A stretch of DNA of 5,104 nucleotides, from assembly GCA_023396665.1 (NCBI GenBank), contig JAEWVL010000130.1:1-5104 (forward strand), in the 5' to 3' direction. A program made the translations under genes and the position numbers. Shown piece by piece: positions 1-4,474 of this stretch. Source of the DNA: Spirochaetota bacterium. Its GTDB lineage: Bacteria > Spirochaetota > UBA4802 > JAFGJZ01. Under the pieces are notes generated by a model, which saw only the letters and a list, made by a program, of their open reading frames with translations, searched no databases and was not told where the DNA came from. Position 1 is the stretch's first letter; each line of letters begins with the position of its first letter.

Positions 1-19
1 ATTCAACACTCCGGCACTA

Positions 20-976
20 TTACATCGCCGCAACAATCATGTCAACAACATCGTTATCAAGCGAAACTTCACGATAGATCCCTTCAACTGTCGGCGCGTC
101 AAGCCGAAGATAGTCCTTCTCGAGCGGCGTCACAATTAGCCCGCCCATGTCTACTGAAGCAGGACTAACAAGAATGCGCTCATCGCCATCGGCAAAATAC
201 GCATCCGGCCTGTGCTTTTTACGCGGAAAGACAATCACCCGCCACGATGTATTCTGAAAGGTGCAGAGTATGTTCACCATCGCCTCATCGGTGCCGCCCG
301 CCATGCGCCGCATCGAGTGCATGAATCGCCGCAACTGCCCGTCGAGCTTCACCGCAACATCCGATTCAAACACAAGAACGCTGCGGCCGTAGTTCTTCAT
401 CCGTGTCAGCAGCACGCCATCCCGTTCATGTGACTCGCCGCGGAAGCCGGCCTTTACACAGTCGTTCTCTGCGGGAATGCTTCCGCGCGGTGTACACTGA
501 AAATGGAAATGATCGGGTGCCGATGCGCCGCAGCGCGGCCCGTTATAGAAGATCGTGAATTGCGGTGAAAGATCCCGGGCCAGTTCCAGCATATCGACAA
601 GGCGACCCTCTATTTCCTGTGCGAGATGAGTATGATGCACGATGGTGCCGTGATGCGGAAAAAGCGGCATCGGATTGACCAGCAATTGATATTCATCTTT
701 GTAGTTGATTACCTCTTGCAGGACGGGACGGTTTTGTTCGCATAGAAAACACTTTCGTGCGGCAATCGATTCGGCGTCGACCGGGGCGCCGCTGCTGACA
801 ATTCGCGCCGGATTGTATTGCAGGGTCACTGCGTAAGAGCCGCAATCCACCATGCGACTCTGCAGTGAAGCAAGTGCGGCGTAGCCTTTCGCGTAAAGGG
901 GCCATGACACAAGCTGCTCCGCAAAAAGTCGATTATACTGCCCGATCAAAGGCTGTGAAACAGAAGCGCTTTTCAT
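20..976 (-). CDS. DUF4922 / GDP-hexose phosphorylase-like (HIT-related) protein
   Basis: This 318-residue protein carries a histidine-triad-like motif, PDHFHFQ, with HFHFQ at about residues 156-160. It is preceded by GPRCGAS, as in the VTC2/GDPGP1 and ATP adenylyltransferase branch of the HIT superfamily. A CFLC motif lies at residues 76-79 and NPMPLFPHHGTIV at about 101-113, both typical of DUF4922 proteins. Known relatives cleave nucleoside diphosphate sugars or dinucleotides through a nucleotidyl-histidine intermediate, so a cytosolic nucleotide-sugar phosphorylase or nucleotidyltransferase role is inferred, with unknown substrate. I chose the ATG at 974-976 because the G-rich stretch AAAGGGGGGAT lies immediately upstream as a closely spaced ribosome-binding site. 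An upstream in-frame ATG at 1019-1021 would add 15 residues that look unlike the family. No terminator is visible in the 19 bases past the stop. The gene diverges from the unknown gene at 1249 and has no evident link to the amino acid genes. Confidence 0.85.
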   Translation of the reverse strand: MKSASVSQPLIGQYNRLFAEQLVSWPLYAKGYAALASLQSRMVDCGSYAVTLQYNPARIVSSGAPVDAESIAARKCFLCEQNRPVLQEVINYKDEYQLLVNPMPLFPHHGTIVHHTHLAQEIEGRLVDMLELARDLSPQFTIFYNGPRCGASAPDHFHFQCTPRGSIPAENDCVKAGFRGESHERDGVLLTRMKNYGRSVLVFESDVAVKLDGQLRRFMHSMRRMAGGTDEAMVNILCTFQNTSWRVIVFPRKKHRPDAYFADGDERILVSPASVDMGGLIVTPLEKDYLRLDAPTVEGIYREVSLDNDVVDMIVAAM

Positions 977-1055
977 ATCCCCCCTTTTATATATTGCCCG
1001 CAGCAGAAAATGCGAGCGCAAAATCCGTTGACAAAACGAAGATCGTACATCATCA

Positions 1056-1181
1056 TTTTCCGGTTTACGGGCGACAGCGGCCGACTGACTGCGGCCGCAA
1101 CTTCATCGGCTGAAAACACAGGGACTACTGTTTTGAAAACAATGCAAAATCGTATAAAAACATTCAATCTTTTTCCGGTTT
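1056..1181. repeat. 11-base direct repeat TTTTCCGGTTT, two copies
   Basis: The same 11 bases occur at 1056-1066 and 1171-1181 in the divergent intergenic region. ACAGCG follows shortly after each copy. The second copy overlaps the first bases of the -35 element at 1180-1185. The arrangement could be a pair of regulator sites. With only two copies and no symmetry it could also be chance. Confidence 0.35.
1077..1098. repeat. GC-rich inverted repeat (7-bp stem)
   Basis: GCGGCCG at 1077-1083 and CGGCCGC at 1092-1098 are perfect inverted copies around the 8-base spacer ACTGACTG. No T-tract follows on either strand, so it is not an intrinsic terminator. It lies about 100 bases upstream of the plus-strand promoter and about 100 bases upstream of the minus-strand DUF4922 gene. 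It could be a regulator-binding site or a 5'-UTR hairpin for that gene. Confidence 0.5.
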
Positions 1182-1208
1182 TACAGCGTATTTGTATTTA
1201 GTTATAAT
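1180..1208 (+). promoter_or_regulatory. Sigma-70-type promoter for the 105-residue protein gene
   Basis: The -35 element is TTTACA (1180-1185, one mismatch to TTGACA). After a 17-base spacer comes a perfect -10 element, TATAAT (1203-1208). Transcription would start near 1215, giving an A/T-rich 5' UTR of about 34 bases. The spacing and the match to consensus make this the clearest promoter in the window. Confidence 0.75.
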
Positions 1209-1248
1209 TTTCACTTTCATACTTAAATATAACTTCCGGAGCTTAACA

Positions 1249-1566
1249 ATGAGTGACGCCGATCGCGGCAGTTTTATCGAGCATCAGGGCAGACAGCTTT
1301 TCAATCGTCTTTTAAAATACAATCGTGTTTCTCTTTCGGGACGGCAGATAAATGCGGTACTCGATCTGCAGACACTGATAGCCCTTGTACCCGTATCCTC
1401 CCAGCATGCGGGATCGGTGCAGGACCGCTACCGGCAGTATCTGTATCCGCTGACTTTTGAGCACTATTACAAAAAGTTCAGCAGAAGATATTACCATAAG
1501 GTGATCAGCGGCAAATGCCCCGTTGAAAACTGCATGGTCGAGTTCGAGAAAAAAATCGTCCATTAA
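1249..1566 (+). CDS. Small protein of unknown family, 105 residues
   Basis: I do not recognise this family. The start is the ATG at 1249, seven bases after a GGAG ribosome-binding site at 1238-1241 and downstream of a near-consensus promoter. The in-frame ATG at 1192 lies before the predicted transcription start and would add 19 hydrophobic residues, so it is rejected. The protein looks cytosolic, with no signal peptide or membrane segment. Its middle has a helical, hydrophobic stretch (INAVLDLQTLIALVPV). Its second half is rich in tyrosine and basic residues (HYYKKFSRRYYHK), followed by CPVENC with two cysteines. The basic, aromatic tail could bind nucleic acid, but that is a guess. It stands alone, divergent from the DUF4922 gene and convergent with the synthase gene. 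Good promoter and ribosome-binding site support a real gene. Confidence 0.7.
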   Translation: MSDADRGSFIEHQGRQLFNRLLKYNRVSLSGRQINAVLDLQTLIALVPVSSQHAGSVQDRYRQYLYPLTFEHYYKKFSRRYYHKVISGKCPVENCMVEFEKKIVH

Positions 1567-1616
1567 GCGAAGACTGCGCCATTTCACGGATCTGCGCTTT
1601 GCCATTGTACGCTTTC

Positions 1617-1658
1617 AAAAAGGAAAGCCTGTTCCTTTCACAAAAAGAACAGGCTTCC
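1617..1658 (-). terminator. Rho-independent terminator after the AHAS-like gene
   Basis: AAGCCTGTTC (1625-1634) pairs with GAACAGGCTT (1647-1656). Two more G-C pairs (1622-1623 with 1657-1658) follow past one bulged base. Read on the minus strand, the hairpin starts four bases after the synthase stop codon and ends in TTTTT (1621-1617). Its position right behind the stop shows that no regulatory-subunit gene is co-transcribed. The plus-strand gene ending at 1566 has no other terminator, so the hairpin may serve both directions, though the plus-strand side has a poor T-tract. Confidence 0.85.
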
Positions 1659-1661
1659 GAT

Positions 1662-3371
1662 TTATACTATTACTTCTTTTATGTAGGGACCCAGGACCAT
1701 CTCATGGTAACCCTTTCCCACCGGAACAATGGGATATATCGCCTCATTGATATCCGTTATTACTTCCAGCAATGCCGGCCCGTCGCTTGCAAATAATTCT
1801 TTTATGGCATCTTCTATCTCTTCTTTTACACTGATTCTTCTGCTGTATGATAACCCGAACACAAGAGCCATTTTAGAAAAATCAGCATCAATCGTTCGCT
1901 GTGTCGCCGAATGACGACCGCCGAAAGAAAGGTCTTCCAGATTGCGAACCATTCCGTCACTGTGATTGTTCAGCAGCAGAATTTTTACGGGAAGCCCGTA
2001 CTGACCGATAGTATGCACCTCGCCCATGTTCATCCTGAAACTTCCGTCACCGTCGATGACCAGAATTGTTTTGTCCGGATTGGCATAGTGGGCACCGATT
2101 GCGGCCGGCATGCCGAAACCCATTGTGCCGAAACTTCCCGATGTAATGAAACTGCGCGGTCTGTTCATCTTTATGTATTGCGCCGCAAGCAGCTGATGAT
2201 TGCCGACGCCGGTCGTGATGATCGTATTCGACGGCATCTTTTGATTTATCAAATCGATGACCATCGCCTGCTGAATAGCGTCGCTTTGCCGCTTATAGTT
2301 GAGCGGCCATCGTTTTTTTATACCCGCGGCATAAGACTGCCAGTCGGAAAAATCCGGACTGATTTCCTTGTGTTTCGCATAAGCAAGAAGATCACCGAGT
2401 ATCAGAGACACATCGCCGACCGCCGAGAAATCAGGTTGCCGTTCAATACGGATCTGTTTCACCTTTGCCGGGTTGATGTCGATATAGGCGATTTTTGACT
2501 TGATCGCAAACCCCACTTTTTCCGCGACACGATCATCCCAGCGAACCCCCAATGCGATAAAAAGATCGTTTTCTTCGATAATTTTGTTTGCATAAGGTGT
2601 TCCGAACATACCCAGAAGACCGAGAGATGCCTCAGCAGTCTCGTCGACCGCCCCTTTTCCCATCAGCGTATTTACGGAGGGTATATTGAAGCGGCTGCTG
2701 AATTCGCGTACCAGCGCCGCCGCATGATCACTGTTGACGCCGCCGCCGACGTACAGCAGCGGTTTTTTTGACAAAGCGAGCAGTTCAAAGAAACGCGAAC
2801 ACTGCTCCTGTGACAGATGAGCCTCGCTCTGATAGATATTCGAGAATAGTGATACGGGGATACCCTGATAGAGCCCCTCGGCTTTTTGCAGATTCTGCGG
2901 TATATCAATGACAACCGGACCCGGCTTTCCGCTTTGTGCCAGAAACCATGAATCCTTGATAATGGATTCTATTCGCGCAACATCATCGACAAGTACAACG
3001 GCTTTTGCCGCACCCGCGAAAATCTCACTGACATTGATATGCTGAAACGAGTCGGTGCCGAGCTTGTGCTCCGGTACCTGCCCTGCGATTACCACAAGCG
3101 GAATACTGTCGGCATTCGCATCCGAAACTGCGGTCAGGGTATTTGTAATGGCCGGCCCCGAGGTTACGACAGCCACCCCCACCGCCTTCGATGAACGCGA
3201 ATATCCGCCTGCGCTGAACGCCGCAGACTGCTCGTTTGAATTGACGATGAATTCAATAGCGGACTGTCCTATCTCGTCGATTACAGGCAGAATGGCGGCT
3301 CCGGTATAGCCGAAAACACGGGTAACACCCAGATCCAGCAGGGATTGTACGAGTATTTTTGCTCCTGTCAT
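1662..3371 (-). CDS. ilvB: Acetohydroxyacid (acetolactate) synthase large subunit, divergent
   Basis: This 569-residue protein has the usual length and domain order of AHAS catalytic subunits: N-terminal pyrimidine-binding domain, central domain, C-terminal pyrophosphate-binding domain. Visible marks are the catalytic glutamate E47 in NEQ, DSIPLVVIAGQV at 88-99, GTDSFQ at 105-110, RWDDR at 277-281, and the thiamine-diphosphate motif from GDG (441-443) to NN (468-469). It ends with a family-typical tail, YPIVPVGKGYHEMVLG. RWDDR matches the RFDDR motif of FAD-containing biosynthetic AHAS rather than FAD-free catabolic acetolactate synthase. The family condenses pyruvate with pyruvate or 2-ketobutyrate, the first common step to valine, leucine and isoleucine. 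Odd features are GYTGA for GYPGG, N46 for the usual H before E47, Q159 for the usual lysine in IPKD, QLL for QMW, and L478 where E. coli AHAS II has W464. The start ATG follows GGAGA at suitable spacing. No regulatory subunit follows; a terminator does. Expression is probably set by the upstream attenuator. Confidence 0.93.
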   Translation of the reverse strand: MTGAKILVQSLLDLGVTRVFGYTGAAILPVIDEIGQSAIEFIVNSNEQSAAFSAGGYSRSSKAVGVAVVTSGPAITNTLTAVSDANADSIPLVVIAGQVPEHKLGTDSFQHINVSEIFAGAAKAVVLVDDVARIESIIKDSWFLAQSGKPGPVVIDIPQNLQKAEGLYQGIPVSLFSNIYQSEAHLSQEQCSRFFELLALSKKPLLYVGGGVNSDHAAALVREFSSRFNIPSVNTLMGKGAVDETAEASLGLLGMFGTPYANKIIEENDLFIALGVRWDDRVAEKVGFAIKSKIAYIDINPAKVKQIRIERQPDFSAVGDVSLILGDLLAYAKHKEISPDFSDWQSYAAGIKKRWPLNYKRQSDAIQQAMVIDLINQKMPSNTIITTGVGNHQLLAAQYIKMNRPRSFITSGSFGTMGFGMPAAIGAHYANPDKTILVIDGDGSFRMNMGEVHTIGQYGLPVKILLLNNHSDGMVRNLEDLSFGGRHSATQRTIDADFSKMALVFGLSYSRRISVKEEIEDAIKELFASDGPALLEVITDINEAIYPIVPVGKGYHEMVLGPYIKEVIV

Positions 3372-3457
3372 AGTATCTCCTTTTACATTACTATTAATAC
3401 GTTTAGATTTGTTTGCTTACTTTTGTTTATTTGTTTTTTTTGTATTAGTGAGAGTAT

Positions 3458-3508
3458 TCACACCCACAGCAATTCGAATTCCGCTTCGTCATGATCCATA
3501 TTTTCCAC
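3458..3508 (-). CDS. Possible 16-residue acidic peptide between attenuator and synthase
   Basis: A GTG codon at 3506-3508 opens a 16-codon frame ending in TGA at 3458-3460. It reads roughly MENMDHDEAEFELLWV, an acidic peptide with a hydrophobic end. Its support is the near-perfect ribosome-binding sequence AAGGAGGAG (3525-3517), eight bases before the GTG and stronger than the synthase's own site. An in-frame ATG three codons later is an alternative start. The frame lies inside the synthase leader transcript, downstream of the attenuator terminator. Translating it could keep the leader mRNA open or protect it. It is too short for any homology call, and the purine-rich site could have another use. 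In E. coli a 16-residue ORF, ilvX, lies between ilvL and ilvG, but I claim no sequence similarity. Confidence 0.3.
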   Translation of the reverse strand: MENMDHDEAEFELLWV

Positions 3509-3591
3509 AAAACCGGCTCCTCCTTGTATTCTTTTTTCGCAAGCCGCCCGGCCGTTTCAGCTTTATCGCTTTTAGCGACACCGGTCGGAGC

Positions 3592-3629
3592 AAAAAAAAG
3601 CCCCTTCCGGTTTCACCGGAAGGGGCTTT
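3592..3629 (-). terminator. Attenuator terminator in the synthase leader
   Basis: Bases 3597-3611 pair perfectly with 3615-3629, a 15-bp stem (AAAGCCCCTTCCGGT on the plus strand) with a 3-base loop. On the minus strand it runs into eight T residues (3599-3592), an ideal Rho-independent terminator. It sits about 220 bases upstream of the synthase start codon, on the same strand, and 25 bases past the stop codon of the leader peptide. It is therefore placed as an attenuator and not as the end of an upstream gene, which has its own terminator at 3856-3898. The plus-strand side also has a T-run after the stem, but no plus-strand gene leads into it. Confidence 0.9.
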
Positions 3630-3697
3630 GCTGTTTTTTCTCGTCAGAAATCCCTACGGTATCAACCGCAACCCTTTTCTATGCAGGACGCTGACGA
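3620..3697 (-). promoter_or_regulatory. Candidate antiterminator and alternative helices of the attenuator
   Basis: On the minus strand AAGGGUUGC (3676-3668, leader codons 25-28) can pair with GCAA plus CCCUU in 3631-3620, leaving a 3-base bulge. The second segment includes part of the 5' arm of the terminator, so the two structures exclude each other. Two more helices compete: UGCGGU (3670-3665) with ACCGUA (3660-3655), which overlaps the antiterminator, and UCGUCAG (3697-3691, in the valine codons) with CUGACGA (3647-3641). A ribosome stalled at codons 12-22 would leave 3676-3668 free for the antiterminator. One reaching the stop codon would cover it and let the terminator form. The pairings are read by eye and no folding energy was computed. 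Confidence 0.6.
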
Positions 3698-3749
3698 CGA
3701 CTGACAATACAGTCAAAGAAAACGCTGATCTTGCATCGGAGGTATTCAT
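3654..3749 (-). CDS. Branched-chain amino acid leader peptide (31 residues)
   Basis: This frame of 31 codons plus stop begins with ATG at 3747-3749 and ends in TAG at 3654-3656. Eleven of 31 residues are Leu, Val or Ile. They cluster at residues 12-22 as LTVLSVVVSVL, with a further LRLI near the end. Valine codons are GTA plus four GTC (three in a row); leucine codons are four TTG and one CTG. This composition matches the control-codon runs of enterobacterial ilv leader peptides, although the sequence is otherwise different. AAGGAG at 3767-3762 is a ribosome-binding site with a slightly long 12-base spacing. A promoter lies about 50 bases upstream, and a strong terminator follows 25 bases downstream, before the AHAS-like gene. 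The inferred role is cis-acting: the ribosome's position on these codons reports charged tRNA-Val and tRNA-Leu and sets read-through into the synthase gene. The peptide itself probably has no function. Confidence 0.8.
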   Translation of the reverse strand: MNTSDARSAFSLTVLSVVVSVLHRKGLRLIP

Positions 3750-3774
3750 CGGGATTTATTGCTCCTTCGTTTGC

Positions 3775-3789
3775 TCCCCTCTGCGGGGA
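3775..3789 (-). other. 5' hairpin at the head of the leader transcript
   Basis: UCCCC and GGGGA (minus strand, 3789-3785 and 3779-3775) form a 5-bp stem with a 5-base loop, about a dozen bases after the predicted transcription start. It ends eight bases before the leader-peptide ribosome-binding site. It could stabilise the 5' end or act as an early pause. There is no U-tract, so it is not a terminator. Confidence 0.45.
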
Positions 3790-3807
3790 ACTTCACTCAT
3801 GTTTAAT

Positions 3808-3836
3808 ATCATCACAATCAGCTTCCATTCAGTCAA
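3808..3836 (-). promoter_or_regulatory. Promoter of the leader-synthase transcript
   Basis: On the minus strand the -35 element is TTGACT (3836-3831, five of six). A 17-base spacer follows, then GATGAT (3813-3808, four of six), with TG at the extended -10 position. Transcription would start near 3801. The leader peptide would then begin about 52 bases in, and the attenuator would end about 210 bases in, dimensions like those of known ilv leaders. It lies just after the terminator of the upstream operon, which supports a separate transcription unit. Confidence 0.6.
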
Positions 3837-3855
3837 GAGTAAAACTGATTTTTGC

Positions 3856-3898
3856 AAAAAAAATAGTACCGGGGCAGTTCAAAAATTGCCACAACCGG
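3856..3898 (-). terminator. Terminator of the upstream isopropylmalate synthase-like/GNAT operon
   Basis: GGCAGTT (3873-3879) pairs with AATTGCC (3884-3890) around a 4-base loop, with one G-T wobble. An outer CCGG/CCGG pair (3869-3872 with 3895-3898) is separated by a 4-base bulge. On the minus strand, eight T residues (3863-3856) follow after TACTA. It lies about 120 bases past the acetyltransferase stop codon and just before the leader promoter. The bulge and the 5-base gap make it weaker than the attenuator. Confidence 0.6.
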
Positions 3899-4018
3899 AA
3901 GTTTCAGCATATTTTAGAGCTTCACTTATGGGTACTCGAACTTCATATTTCGAAGATCATTGAATGGATTCTCACCTTGTTAACAGCAGAGAAACCCGGT
4001 CTTCGGTCAAAAGACATA

Positions 4019-4474
4019 TTAGCCGGCAAATGACCGGTACAAGGCGGTCATTTGCCCACATGTGAAATTATTTTTCCGATACAAAGCCAGAGCCGCATCG
4101 TTATTTTGATCGGCGACCAGCTGCATTCTGCGTGCCCCTTTCTCTCGTCCCCACTTTTCAAGTACTGCCAGCAGTTTTGTGGCAACGCCGTTTCTTCTGA
4201 ATTCGGACGCGACATACATGTCTTCAACCAGTATTGAGTAAGCCCCCGCCGCCGTCGAAACGACCAGCTGCCCGCTCAGCATGCCGCACACCCGCCCCTC
4301 ATATTCAGCCACAAGCACAATCGCTGCCGTTTCATTTTCAAGAAGCAGTCGCAGCCCTTCACGCTGCCTGACTTCATCAACCTGAAAGTCGCTCTCGATT
4401 GAAAACAGTTCCGAGAGAAATTCTGCCAGAATCGCGATATCATTATTCCCGGCTTTTCTCACTGTTATACTCAT
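4019..4474 (-). CDS. GNAT-family N-acetyltransferase
   Basis: This 151-residue protein has the order of a single GNAT domain. A central strand pair, VLVAEYEGRVCGMLSG, is followed by VEDMYV at about 83-88, the acetyl-CoA pyrophosphate-binding loop FRRNGVATKLL (RRNGVA at 93-98) and the C-terminal ALALYRKNNF (about 129-137). Such enzymes move an acetyl group from acetyl-CoA to an amine. The substrate cannot be read here; candidates include protein N-termini, amino acids and aminoglycosides. The start is the ATG at 4472-4474, five bases after the ribosome-binding site GAGGTG (4485-4480). A GTG at 4478-4480 overlaps that site and is unlikely to be used. The first 32 bases overlap the end of the upstream synthase gene in another frame, which implies co-transcription and probably coupled translation. 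The last dozen codons form a long inverted repeat (4025-4056). About 120 bases without a gene separate the stop from the operon terminator. Confidence 0.85.
   Translation of the reverse strand: MSITVRKAGNNDIAILAEFLSELFSIESDFQVDEVRQREGLRLLLENETAAIVLVAEYEGRVCGMLSGQLVVSTAAGAYSILVEDMYVASEFRRNGVATKLLAVLEKWGREKGARRMQLVADQNNDAALALYRKNNFTCGQMTALYRSFAG
4025..4056. repeat. 12-bp perfect inverted repeat inside the end of the GNAT gene
   Basis: GGCAAATGACCG (4025-4036) and CGGTCATTTGCC (4045-4056) are perfect inverted copies with an 8-base spacer. The whole repeat is coding, covering the last dozen or so codons before the stop at 4019-4021. On the minus strand it is followed by GGCTAATATGTCTTTT, a poor and distant T-run, so it is at best a weak terminator. 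It may instead protect the 3' end of the mRNA or bind a protein. Confidence 0.65.

Noticed and set aside
985..1050. Promoter for the DUF4922 gene (TATATA or TACGAT on the minus strand)
   Set aside because: TATATA is too close to the start codon, and TACGAT has no acceptable -35 element at the right distance.
1911..2498. Plus-strand open frame of 195 codons
   Set aside because: It is antisense to the conserved C-terminal half of the AHAS-like gene and shows no domain of its own.
3433..3475. Second promoter (TTGCTG with TAATAC, minus strand) just upstream of the synthase
   Set aside because: The spacing is 19 bases and the match is weak; the A-rich tract yields such hexamers easily.
3592..3750. 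T-box riboswitch as the control element for the AHAS-like gene
   Set aside because: I found no T-box consensus (AGGGUGGNACCGCG-like) before the terminator, and the leader peptide explains the layout better.
3756..3800. A 14-residue minus-strand frame (MSEVPRRGEQTKEQ) at the very start of the leader transcript
   Set aside because: Its ATG lies at the predicted transcription start with no room for a ribosome-binding site, and it has no regulatory codon run.
3409..3963. Plus-strand open frame of 184 codons across the synthase leader
   Set aside because: It runs through two terminators, the leader peptide and the promoter on the opposite strand, has no good ribosome-binding site and low-complexity Phe/Ser-rich composition. 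It is a chance opening.
4019..4060. Integron attC site or cassette boundary at the end of the GNAT gene
   Set aside because: The inverted repeat lacks GTTRRRY/RYYYAAC core sites at suitable positions, and the gene overlaps its upstream neighbour, unlike a cassette.
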